Assembly (NCBI RefSeq): GCF_035222485.1
Contig: NC_085921.1
Span: 1,860,001 to 1,924,000 of the forward strand
Length of the DNA stretch: 64,000 bases
Source of the DNA: Podospora pseudoanserina
Taxonomy: Eukaryota > Ascomycota > Sordariomycetes > Sordariales > Podosporaceae
Reading direction: 5' to 3'
Both the position numbers and the translations under genes were made by a program. Numbering within the stretch: the first letter of the stretch is position 1; every line of letters starts with the position of its first letter. Positions 1 to 10,479 of this stretch are shown here, piece by piece. The notes under the pieces are model-generated. The model was not told the origin of the DNA and made no database searches. It saw only the letters and a program-made list of their open reading frames with translations.

Positions 1-2814
1 TATATTTGTACCATAGCAACTTGGGCTCTCAACGGGTCCAAGCACGGCGGTGTTTTTTAGAGCATTTTCATGGCACATAGCTAGGCATGGGAAACAGGAT
101 AGGGACAGGAAGCAGAAAAAGATCAAGGGCTTACATGATGGAGCATGGAGTCTGGCGGTGACCTGCACAGAAACGAGGCGGGATTAGTGTGTTCGTTCTT
201 GGCTTGCTGTATTGGAGTTTTGAATTAATCGAGGGCCGGTTCCTTTGTGCGTTGGGGCGGCCGGCAAAGACTGACGGAGGTCAAATCATCGATAAAAGGC
301 TGAGGTGGAAATATAATGAACGAAGAGATGACTTGAATCTTGGTGACCCATGTGTTTGTTCCAATGGTAGGTGATTACTGTTGGTGACTCTGAAAACAGT
401 TGGCTGGCTCATGCCAGTAAAAGATGGCCGGTCAGGTGTAGGTAAGATTTGAAGAAGGAGCGGTCTGCCATCTGTTGATATATGGGCAGAGCGAGTGGTG
501 GGTAATAAAAGACCGAGGGAAGGACCTCTGGAGGGTCTGGGTCCCGTCTGGATGGGCTTAGGTGGGCGGGCAGCTGAGAAGGCATTCCAAGATGGGTGGT
601 ATATAATGCGTACTATACAGCCGACGGTTTTCGGCATGTTGTGCTTCGTGTGCAACTGGAAATAGAACGGTGAACACCCACAATCTAGCTACCAAGATCG
701 AACCAACCCTGTCTCGGGTCAGGCATCCCTGCATGGGCATGGAGCGACTTGTGGCACATTGCTCTGAGATTGTGAATCGACGTCGCCGAAGAGATCGGTG
801 TTGAGTGCCGTCATTTCACTGTGATGCCATGGGAAATGAGCCGACTTTATGGACGAGCTTGTGGCGGGTGTGGTTAACGACTGGCCACGGAAGGGTCTAG
901 ATTTGCTCGGCCAGCTGCATACCTACCTGAGCCAACCAGCTTTAACGGGATTGGGCCCGATGTTCATGATAGGGAATGAAGCTGTCTCAAAACATGGCGC
1001 CACCGACAACATCGTATGTCTACATTTTTGATCAGATCGCAACCTAACAGTGATGAGAGCTGGGCATTCAGATCAGGACCGTCAGGTGCCCTAGGCAAGC
1101 TCACTTTGTTGCAAGACACCTACCTGCCCGTCACCTATCACATCTTGATCTGTACCTATCTGTACAACCGGAACCATTCCGTTACACCACATTGCCGTCG
1201 GTGATTGAAGAAGATTCTTTGCATTTGCTTTGTTCGACTGCGTCAGGTCCATGGAACCGACGTTGAGTATGGCTGGCGGAGGTGGTCATGTGACGAACCA
1301 TGTCCTTTCTGTATTGTCTGCATATATCTACTCCTTATAACACCAGTGTCGGGTGCCATAGTTTAGCAGCCTAATGTCTCTCGTCAGTACCATCAGTCTT
1401 GATGTGGTGTGCTTGTCTTGGGACATGTGGAACAGGGTGACATGACAGACACCTAGTGACTGAGCTGCCTTGTCCTTTCTCTTGTGCCATGGAAAAGTGA
1501 TGGCCAGTTTTGACCCCTGATGAGCTACTTTGTGTTGTGAGGTTGCATTCCCTGGCTGCCGTCGGTCTCGGCGGAAGGTTGACTCTTTGTCTGTGTGACG
1601 GCGTACCAACGGGTAGCACCCAATGCCACGTGCCAACCATCGGTTGATTGCAGCCGATGACGGCAAGGCAATCGGAGAGCCGTTATCTCTCTGCCCTTTG
1701 TTCGGACGCGGACGCATGCGATTCAAACTGTCAGATTGGCATCTGGTGCTTTGACCCGAGCCCAACGACGGTTGTGTAAACCATGGTGCTGCGCGGCGAA
1801 AGCCGCCAGGTCCTTCGGAGCAACTTGCCTGATATTAAAACGTCCGGCACTGGCCCCGTGTGGAGTCTTGACCCTGAGCAATACCTACTTACTGTGTACC
1901 ACCATAAGGTATTGTGCAGTGCACTGTTGCGGCACAATTGCAGGCCTGTACAGATGATACGGAGTATTTAAATATCAGGTTTATATCGATACTGATATCT
2001 TGGACCTATTCGTGCCATTGAGCAATTGTTTGGTCAAGCTGAGTACGGACTTGTGGGGACGGGCATTTGTGATTGGTGTCGCATGGGTGCCCCATCACCC
2101 AAAAGGCCTGGGCCTCTGGTCTGAACAGACGTGCTGATCATGCTTTGCATGTGTGGTGTCTTTGACGGCAGCCAGAACGGGCCACCTTGGACCCGACAGG
2201 CAGGTTCCTCTGTCCGTTCTTCACCGTCTTGACCATCTCAAAGAGCTTCAGCACGTGGTTCTGAGGATGCCGTGGTTGAGATGATTCTTTCATGGCATGG
2301 GAAGAAGGAGTGGGTGGAAGTGAGGATCGGCCCCTGGCCCACAGCCCACCCCGACAAGGCAAGGGTAATGGTTGGAGGGCGCGGAGCGAAGCTGCAAGTG
2401 CGCGGGCCACCCACCTACGAGCCACATGGTTACCCGGCACTGTAGAAGTTCAGAGGTGCCCTCCCGTTTCACCATTTCCTTCAAGTTCCCCTTTCCTGAT
2501 TCTCTGCCCGGCCTGGCCCGTTTCTGCTTTTAGTGCCTCTCTGTCTCTGCCTCACTTAACCAAACCACTTTCCACCTCCATCATCCCAAGTGACAAAACC
2601 ACCAACCAAACACCAGACTTTGCACCATCGACTCCCTCCACGTCCTTAGTGCCCGCCTTGGTCACTGTTGCAACACGCCGCCACTGAAATACCGATCGGC
2701 ATTTCCCACCACCGCTCTTTGTCCTTTTTCGTCTTTGTCGGCGTTTCACCTTGCGACAAGGGCTCCAGCAAAAAAACAATTGCCCCGGGGTTCTTTTTTC
2801 GCCTTATCGCCAGC
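1..2814. other. Intergenic, no gene recognised
   Basis: No reading frame here resembles a known protein and none shows a convincing exon chain. The open frames are short, overlap on both strands and mostly lack an ATG. The last few hundred bases become pyrimidine-rich (CT-rich tracts around 2460-2700), as expected for the promoter and 5' leader of the small gene starting at 2815. Confidence 0.6.
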
Positions 2815-3261
2815 ATGTCCCTCGACTCGGCCAGTCGTCCCATCATGGCTCCATCGGTACGTCTGTAAACCTGTTCATGCCCGTCGGTCCGTTGACGTTG
2901 CATCCTCATCGCCTTCTCTCCCAAACCTTCCCGCAATTCACTAACACTATTCTTTTCCCCCTTATTATAGGAGAAGCGCTACAGCACCTACAGCATGACA
3001 CCCTCCGACGCCCCCACCACCCTCAGCACCGACAGCATGACTGCCGAGATCAGGCCCATCGTCGACGGCCTCGAGCGCCTCAAGAACCCTCGCCTCGCCG
3101 ACCAGCGCGTGTACCTTAATGAAGAAAAGACTACCAACCTCCAGAAGCTTGCCCTCAGCGCCAAGCTCGAGCGCGCCCTTGACCGGAGGATGAGCAGCCA
3201 AGATGCCGTCATGCGGCCGCGGAAACCATCAGTTGTCGTTGCCGAGAAGGAGAAGGCTTGA
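2815..3261 (+). CDS. Small conserved-looking protein, two exons, 110 aa
   Basis: Not recognised. Exon 1 is 2815-2856 (14 codons) and exon 2 is 2971-3261; the intron starts GTACGT and ends TTATTATAG, and the frame joins cleanly. The protein is soluble and rich in Ser, Thr, Arg and Lys. It has a flexible N-terminus, a central helix-prone charged stretch (EIRPIVDGLERLKNPRLADQ) and a basic C-terminus with many charged residues. There is no signal peptide, membrane segment or catalytic motif. The coherent splice junction, strong codon bias toward C-ending codons and CT-rich leader support a real gene. The downstream neighbour, SEC72, is convergent. No function is proposed. Confidence 0.75.
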
Positions 3262-4093
3262 ATGTAGACATGCGCGACGACGACAGTCATTTGTTGAGAT
3301 GGAGAGAATGGGAAGAAGGCCAAGACGATGGAGACACGCACCAGCGGGTGCGATGTGGAGCAGCTATTGCAATGCCCTGTCCACGCCGTGTTTCCTCGCC
3401 AAATTCGATGCAGGAACCGCCTCGAAACCTACACCATCCTGGCAGCAGTCGAGCCATCAACTGGAGTCAACATCAGAAGAGAGGAGCAGTCATTTCATCA
3501 TCAGCGCGCGTTCGGGGGCCAGCTTGGGAAACTTTTCATTGTTATTTTATTTTCGTTCGTGTTTTCGGTTTTGCGGCATTGGCATTGTCGATGTACTGTC
3601 AGGAAAGGGGTGCTGCTTCAGGATCGATGGGATGGTATGGGCAGCAATAGATATTGAGACGAGACGGGAGGTGATGTGGAATCTTGAAGGATTATTGCAG
3701 GATTGTGGGCGTGGTATCATACTAGCCATTCATCGGCTTTTGTCTGGGAAAGTGAGAGGTTATATCAGTGGGAAATGGACCAGGACTTATCAGCGGGCGT
3801 AATTGCAAATCCTCACAATTATATATCTCTTGTCAAAAAAAAGAAAAGAAAAGCGATGCCTGGTATTATGTCCGTCTCATTCACTGCGCTCTCTGCTCGC
3901 CCTGAGTTCTTGTCGCCTGAACGCCTTGGTGAACTCCCGTGAAACGATGTAACGACAACCAAGAAAATAAAACAGACCGACAGCCAGCACCACTATGCTG
4001 CTGTCTCTATCGCATCCCAGATAAGCTTCCAATGCCCTATCCTCTTGCCATGGCATCACCAATTCCCTCATACCACTTCTCCCGTCAAACCCT
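3262..4093. other. Convergent 3' intergenic region
   Basis: This lies between the stop codons of the 110-aa gene and SEC72, so it should hold both 3' UTRs. It contains an A-rich run near 3834-3852. Several overlapping frames are open but none resembles a protein; nothing else is seen. Confidence 0.5.
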
Positions 4094-4708
4094 CTAGTTC
4101 CCCTCCTTCGCAATCCTCCCCTCAATCTCCTTCAACAACTCAGCCAACTCCTTCTCCTCCCCTTCAAACTCCAACGCTTTGGCCACCGCCCCCTTGGCCT
4201 CTTGCAACCTCCCCATTTCAAGCAGGCACTTCCCCCTCCTAAACCAAGCCTTCGCATTACCCTGGCTCTTGGCAGCCACGCTCGCCTCTGCATCCACCGC
4301 CGCCTCTGGCCAGTTCCCCAGTTGCATATGCGCCTGTGCCCTGTTGCTATACAGCGCGTGGACCTCCTCCCGCACCAGCTGCGACGGCTCCCACGGGGCC
4401 CGTGTAAGCGCCATTTGGAGACCGAGGGTGTAGAACTTGATTGCTTCGGCGTGGCGCCCCTTGCGGTATTCGTTGTTGCCCGACTCGCGAAGCTTGGAAA
4501 CGTTGGCTGAGCGCTTTGGGTTGACGGGCATGGGGGGAGGGGGGACGATGTGGGGGGGCTCGATTTGGGTGAGGATGGTTCTGTGGAGATTGTTGAGGGC
4601 GGCGAGCTCGGCCTCAAGGGCTCGCGAGGAGGGGCCGAGGGAGGAGATGGATTTGGATTTGGGGTCGATGGTTAGGGGGAGGAGGTGGAAGTGGTCTTGG
4701 TCAGACAT
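4094..4708 (-). CDS. SEC72: Sec72-like TPR subunit of the ER post-translational translocon
   Basis: A single-exon gene of 204 aa. The chosen start is the ATG at 4706-4708 (MSDQDHF); the frame stays open upstream but has no further ATG. Two to three tetratricopeptide helices fill residues about 70-195, opening with the Sec72-typical segment PPPPMPVNPKRSANVSKLRE, then ALYSNRAQAHMQLGNWPEAA and AKAWFRRGKCLLEMGRLQEA. In fungi Sec72 is a peripheral cytosolic part of the Sec62/63 complex. It binds Sec71 and recruits Hsp70 chaperones for post-translational import into the ER. The length fits. A general Hsp70/90 TPR co-chaperone is the alternative, but the linker and the LLKEIEGRIAKEGN C-terminus resemble Sec72. 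Confidence 0.85.
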   Translation of the reverse strand: MSDQDHFHLLPLTIDPKSKSISSLGPSSRALEAELAALNNLHRTILTQIEPPHIVPPPPMPVNPKRSANVSKLRESGNNEYRKGRHAEAIKFYTLGLQMALTRAPWEPSQLVREEVHALYSNRAQAHMQLGNWPEAAVDAEASVAAKSQGNAKAWFRRGKCLLEMGRLQEAKGAVAKALEFEGEEKELAELLKEIEGRIAKEGN

Positions 4709-5030
4709 TTTGGCTGCTTTGGTGGGTGTTTTTTCGAGGTTTAGGAGAGTTATTAGCGGCAGTTTGTTTGACGATGACGAGGATGAAGGTTTGGTGGGCA
4801 AGCAGAAGAGGAAAAGATAAGCTGCGAAAGTTGAGGTCGTGGTTCTGGTTGAGGGTTGAGGAGGTGGATTGGCTTGGACTGGTGAGAGCTGTCGAGAGGA
4901 CACTTGTGCCAGTTGGGGTGACTTGGCCTTCAAAGTGAACCGTGGCTTTGGCAGGCGGCGCGTGGACGGACAGCTTTCCCCAGAAACTCCTTATCTCTTA
5001 TCGGGGAGCCAACGTCGAATCCTGATTTAC
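4709..5030. other. SEC72 upstream region
   Basis: This interval lies between the SEC72 start and the AT-rich repeat island and should carry the SEC72 promoter. It is pyrimidine-rich on the minus strand near the start codon. No further element can be named. Confidence 0.4.
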
Positions 5031-5312
5031 CTAGGGTAGTCGATAAGCCAAGTTAAGTTAAGCTGGCCCTCAGCTTAATTTGACTTGCCGCCTAAAGCTT
5101 AAACTTAATTTGAGGTTATTACTAGCTTAATTTAGTTTATAAATATAAGCTTTTAGTAGTTTCTCCATTCTAAATTTTAGTAAAGTAAAACTGAATGAGC
5201 TATTCTTTTAAAAAAGGTTTCTTATAGTTTTTAAGCGTTAAATTTCCTACAGTAGTAAGCTTTTATATCAATATTCTAAATAAATTATCTATTTAATTAA
5301 TATTGTTAAGTA
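5031..5312. repeat. AT-rich, RIP-like degenerate DNA
   Basis: A sharp drop in GC compared with both sides, dominated by TTAA, TAAG and TTTA strings and without coding potential. It abuts the LTR-like inverted repeats and is probably the eroded edge of the same repeat island. Family not recognisable. Confidence 0.6.
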
Positions 5313-6241
5313 TTATATTAGTTTGGGGTGCGGCTACAAGCTCGAGGGTATGAGTGAGGAAGTAGGGCTCTCGGAGGATTTTGGGGTTCAAAAGCCATGT
5401 ATATAAGCGGTTTGCTTTTAACATTCTATTTTAGATAAGACATCAACTTTTATTTCTTCAAATTTTGTGCTTTGCACGCGTGCAGGCAATTCTAGCACTC
5501 TGATCAGGTTAATCCGGTGCTTATTATGTGGCCTGCGAGCCCATAGTGTCTTTTTTTTGTCCTGCGTGAAGTGCGGCCTGCGAGCGAGTCACTGTCACGC
5601 AGGAGTGTTCATTTAGAGACCTGTTGAGGATATATTGAAATGGTGAGAAAACACACAAACCAACTACAACACCACAAATATACCCTCAACAGGGTCTCTG
5701 AATGGACACACCTGCGTGACAGTGGCTCGCTCGCAGGCCGCACTCCACGTAGGACAAAGAAAAGACTCTATGGGCTCGCAGGCCACATAATAAGCACCTG
5801 ATCGGCCTGATCAGAGGGCAGAATTGCCTGCACGCGTGCAAGGCACAAAAATATAAAAAAAAAAAGTCGATGTCCTGTCTAAAATAGAATGTCCGAAGCA
5901 GACCGCTTATATACATGACCCCTGAACCCCCGAATCCTCCGAGAGCCCCACTTCCTTACTCAAACCCTTAGGCCTGTGGCCGCACCCCAAACCAATATTT
6001 GTGGTGTTGTGGTTGTTTCTGTATGTTTTTTCACCATTTCAGTCCACGGTCCCAAGGTCTATATATACAGAGGAACTGGCTAGTGTAGATAGATAGTTCC
6101 GCAGTATGCAATTCACAGTTGTATTCACGGTATCTTATGTTTACATTGAGACATCTTGTTGTGCAGTGTTCAGCTGCACCAAACCAATTGTCAGAAGTTA
6201 CCTTCAACCGAGTATCCCTTCAGATGTTTTGTATAGTGGTC
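5313..6241. mobile_element. Nested LTR-like fragments in inverted orientation (fossil)
   Basis: A left arm (about 5313-5632) is the reverse complement of a right arm (about 5683-5998) at roughly 85-90% identity by eye. The central piece (about 5637-5682) reappears inverted at 5996-6045, so the order is A', S', A, S. The junctions carry TGTTGAGG and CCTCAACA ends, which look like LTR termini. Beyond the second S copy comes a TATA-like string (tctatatatacag, near 6058) and further LTR-like sequence to about 6241. No coding frame for gag or pol remains, so this is a set of solo or truncated LTRs, possibly one inserted in another. A Copia-type origin is only a guess. Differences between arms are mainly transitions that make the left arm more AT-rich, consistent with RIP. 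It is broken and old. Confidence 0.6.
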
Positions 6242-6480
6242 CGTCACAGCAGGCCCACATAATAAGCACCAGATTAGCCTGATCAGATGGCTAGAATTGC
6301 CTGCACGCGTGCAAAGCACAAAATACAAAGAAAAGAAAAGTCGATGTCTTGTCTAAAATAGAATGTCAGAAGCAGACCGCTTATATATATAACCTTTGAT
6401 CTCCCGAATCCTCCGAGAGCTCCACTTTCTCACTCCTTTGATCAGAAAGACCTTAGGCCTATGGCCGCTTTCCAAACTAA
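6242..6480 (+). repeat. Third copy of the LTR-like arm, direct orientation
   Basis: About 230 bases matching the right arm at 5775-5975 in the same orientation, sharing blocks such as cctgcacgcgtgcaa, gtctaaaatagaatgtc and cgaatcctccgagagc. The flanking ends differ, so it looks like a separate truncated copy rather than part of an intact element. Confidence 0.7.
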
Positions 6481-7245
6481 TGGGTTCGATATATTTTTTA
6501 GTTATATTATTTTTTTACCGATAATTTTATTAATAGTATAAAGTATTTAAAGTGTTGAAAAGTTAAGCTTATATACAGGTCTAAAAGCCCTATAATGGTA
6601 GAGCACTTTGGTGCTCACAGCGCAGCGACAACTTGCGACACGGTACTAGTAGCTTACTTCTGGGCATGCATAAGCTATAGCGCCTTACAGAGCTATAAAA
6701 CAAAGCAATAGTAAGTGACCTTCTGTATTTATAGCGCTAGCCTTCTGTAATACCACTATAGTACTTCATAGTAAAGTTCGCGCTTCGCCTTTACTATATA
6801 TTCCCTAGGGGCCTTACAGGGAAAGTCGAAGATTTAGCTGCGTTTTGCAAAAAACGTGCTCACGCCCATACAAAACAGAGCAAAATCAGCCACCAGCCTA
6901 CCGTAGATGCGGGTAGGTATGGGCCCACAGGGCCGCTATTTCCACAGGGCATTTACAGAGCTTTTAGTAGCCTAAATCCAAAATTTAGGCCATTTTAGGC
7001 TACCGTAGCGTCCGATGCAGAGCTTCGAAGTTGACTTTGTACTAAGTGGATCCTTGAGGGTGGCGGGTAGGAATGTTGAGGCTGTCTTCGCCGTATCCAC
7101 CAGTTTCTTCGGAACTAAACGCCTTGCAGTATTACAAGCAGTAACCTACTGTAAAATAGGGCTTACAGGGCCCCATTTTTAACATATACACTAGGCATAG
7201 CTTTTAAAATATAAATTAACACACATTAGGTAAAAGCTCTGGGTC
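6481..7245. repeat. Degenerate repeat-like block of unknown family
   Basis: Non-coding sequence with many TA-rich hexamers (ttacag, ctgtaa, ctatag, agtagc) and short inverted pairs, differing in composition from the LTR-like copies and from flanking genes. It has the look of a RIP-mutated transposon remnant but contains no domain, terminal repeat or target duplication that could be assigned. It ends just before the 3' flank of the regulator gene. Confidence 0.4.
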
Positions 7246-7492
7246 TCCTCTTGCAGACCCAAAACCGGAGAACGCCAAAACCCAAGCATCATTTTGACCC
7301 TTTTGTTCTCCCCGCCCATGCCGTTGCATGGTTTTTGTCTCGCACGCAGATTCTCATCATGTCATGCCAACAATCAAAAACACAAATGTTACTCACTCCA
7401 AAGTCCTCCCAAATATTTCCCTCGGCCAGGCATAGCCAAATCAAATCACTCGTAAATCAGTAGTCATCCCTTTGTAAGAAACTCATTCGATA

Positions 7493-10479
7493 TCATTGCT
7501 CGTTGCCCACGCTTGGATTCACAGTCGAAAAGACAACGGGGGGCTTCCATGAGCTCGTCATAGACGGCTCTGAGACAAACATCAGAGATATCCAGTAGAG
7601 TTCATGTTCCCAGCAGCCCTCTTGTGGCGTGCTCGGGATTGAAGTCGCTGGCAATTGTCAGTTGGCTGGCGTTGGTGTGTTTACCGGGCAAATGGGCTAA
7701 CTTACTTTTGTCTTTGAGACAGTCGATCGTCCCCTTCAAAAATGCAAGCTGGCGAGTATCAAGATATTTGATGGCCGATTTTGAGACGCTCTCGGCATCC
7801 CACTCGAAATTCATCAGATCACAACGCTTGAAGTAGGTCCAGTACGCCAACATCACACCGGCACCATGCTGGACGTCTTCGACGAACGTTGTAAGCGGGT
7901 GGTCTCTTGGGCCGTAACGTGTCTCCTAGAGAAAAAGTCAGCAAGGAATGCGCGCTGAAGCAGAATAGCAAAGATTAGGCTGTACCAGAGGCCGCCCTTT
8001 CGAGTTTTCCTTTGCATGACGGTACCGATCTTTGCAAATGCAGGCCACATTGTGGAGAAACAAGAACACAACCAGAAAGGCCGTAAACCATGCATCCTTC
8101 GAATCCTTCCAGAGTTCGGGACCCGAGCTGAGAATCTTTTCGAACATACTCAGAAATTGTGGCACCTGGCTCTTGAATACCGTGTGATACCGAATGCTGT
8201 CAAACTGTGCCACGATCATTCGGGGAATGTACCTCGTCTTCAGCTCCCTCGATTCCATCCCCAGTGACTCTTGACCGCAAATCCATGCCGAGCCGGTTTG
8301 GTGTCCTGGCCAACAGTCTGTTAGTGGTATTCATCAAATTGGCGCTGGAACATCACCAGGAATTACATACGAATCGCAAACCATAGGCGAACAGCTTTTA
8401 GTAGAAACTCAGCCAGATCTACGCTTTTCTTGTCCCGATTTTCTTCTCGGTTTTGTTTGTGCCGCTGCAAGACAAGAGGTGGGTAATCAGCTTTCAGTCC
8501 AAATTCAAGTCAACTGAAACGTGGGGGTTCTCGTACCGATGACTGCCGAAGATGCTCCGCGATCATGGAATAAATAACTTTGACGAGATCATCAGAGTCC
8601 TTGGCCGAATCTTCCAATCCCTTGATAGCATTGGCCGCGATGTAGTGTTGAAAGGCTCGCCCGTGTTCCTTCACATTCACGAGACCGTACGCCGGAATTC
8701 TTATTCCATCCCTGCCAACAAAATTCCGGACGAGCTGATCACCCTCGACTGCCCTGAACGCCCGCACTTTAAGTGTCATTGGCGTTTCGCAGAGCCCTTG
8801 AGCCATTTCAATGACCTTGATGTGATTGTCTGCCCAATCGTTCGCCCTGATGTTGATCAACTGGGTATGATCAAATCGCTTCGTGTAGCCCAGCCCCCCA
8901 TCTCGCTGCAACACCACCGAAGCCAGCTTGTAACGAAGACACGGGAGGTTATGGATAGTCTTTTTGGACTCCCTGCGCACCTTGAGACAGGTGACGCAAG
9001 GTGCCAAAGGGTCATTCGGGTTATCCACATTGGGAAGACACTAAACACACCAGAGATTAGATTGTCATGCTGTTGTTCGTCATTGCGTTTTGTTTACTTA
9101 CCCTCACTCTCTGGTTATGACATCGTATGCAGGCCCGCATGGTCCTGGTATCGGAGGTCTGTTTCCTCAAATTCTCTCTCTGCCGTTTCCGTCGCTGTTC
9201 TTCCGGTTCTTCCAGTTCGGGCTCTGCTTTGATCGCCAGCCCTTGATTGACAGCGGCCGCTGCGCCTTGCTGAGTGACGTCCAACATCAGCGCTTGCTCC
9301 ACGGCGACCCAGCCGCCAACAAGAGCCGTTTCCATAGGTACAATGATCTGTTCATCAACATCTTGCACCTCTGATTTCTGAAGCTCATCCCAGGTGTGGC
9401 CATTTCCCTCTTTTGTGACATGCACATATGCACTGCAAATCGATGAGGCTTCGGTGTCTAGCAAGTTGCCAGGGCTAGCTCTCAAGGAACCACTGTCGAC
9501 CCTCGAAAGACAATATGGAAAACGATGCTCTTGGGTGATATCGACACTGCTACCAAATACCCCATCAGGATATGCTGCCTGGGCGTGAAATTGCGATAAG
9601 TACGCATGTTGCCCCTGGGCATTTGTTGGGTCCCTCGAGGTCGAATGGGCCCCATTTAGTGAAGGCGGCGGCAGGCTATGCGTGGGTGTAGAGCCGGACT
9701 GAAAGGTGCGATGGAAGGCCTCCGGGAAACAATCTTCCTTCTGCGGTAGTGGCAATGCGACACTTTCCCAGCAATAGCGAGACTGACCAAGCCCGCCATT
9801 ACCGGTATCGACTGGCGGCTGGTGTAGCGGCTGAGGTGCTGGGCGGCCAGGCCGCGATTCCCAATCTTCGGTTGGATTCACGTATTGCGTAGAAGAAACA
9901 GGCTGGTTGGTGGCAAGTCCCATGGGCAGCTCTAAAGGAACCTCACCGACGTATGGGGGGACATCTCCCCCACCCATTGTGGAATTATCCACTATCAGAC
10001 TAAAGAAGGCTCCGTGTTGGTCTATGGAACACGTCAATCATCACTGTCCAACCGGACCTTGGATTGTAACGCCATCTCGTTCGTACCTTGCTTGTAGTCG
10101 TACGGAGACCATGTAGGAACTGCTGCGCCGTCCAACCAGTTCCCATACCCATGCAGGTTTGGGCCAAACGTGGGGTGGTGGTACAGGGAGCCGCCATAGA
10201 GATTACTATCTTGTGACGGGATCAGGCTGAATGGATTGACCGGTAAAGTCGGTGTGATCTCGTCAAGTATGGCAACTAGCTGACGGCGTTTCTTTGGCTG
10301 ACGGGTATCTGCATCTATCGGACTGCGGCAGCGCGGCGGCTTCGACAACCCACCCTAAGGTTCAGTAAGCATCCAGAACTATTCTCGACAAGTTGCAAGT
10401 AGGACGGCACAGAAAGATCAAGAATAAAGTGAAAGGAAAAGGGAGTATTTACGGTCGGACGCAAAAGTGGACTCTCCAT
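7493..10479 (-). CDS. Fungal Cys6 zinc-cluster-like regulator, eight exons, 835 aa
   Basis: Exons (minus strand): 10479-10453, 10354-10087, 10021-9102, 9040-8537, 8464-8371, 8305-7986, 7925-7706 and 7647-7493. All junctions keep frame and total 836 codons. The Cys motif is unusually placed at residues about 396-439, spaced C-X2-C-X6-C-X13-C-X2-C-X15-C, with ACIRCHNQRVRC as its first half and CVTC then LPC as its second. Before it is a low-complexity Pro/Gln/Ser-rich region with a basic stretch (QPKKRRQ). After it is a long helical region with conserved-looking segments such as AWFTAFLVVFLFLHNVA and MLAYWTYFKRCDLMNF. The layout matches a large, poorly studied family of sordariomycete proteins annotated as C6-type transcription factors. 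DNA binding is inferred from the Cys motif only. The repeat island lies just beyond its 3' end. Confidence 0.82.

Noticed and set aside
6575-6640. tRNA-like string (tggtagagcac) suggesting a tRNA-derived SINE head
   Set aside because: No B-box or cloverleaf follows, and no tail repeat; probably chance within a degenerate repeat.
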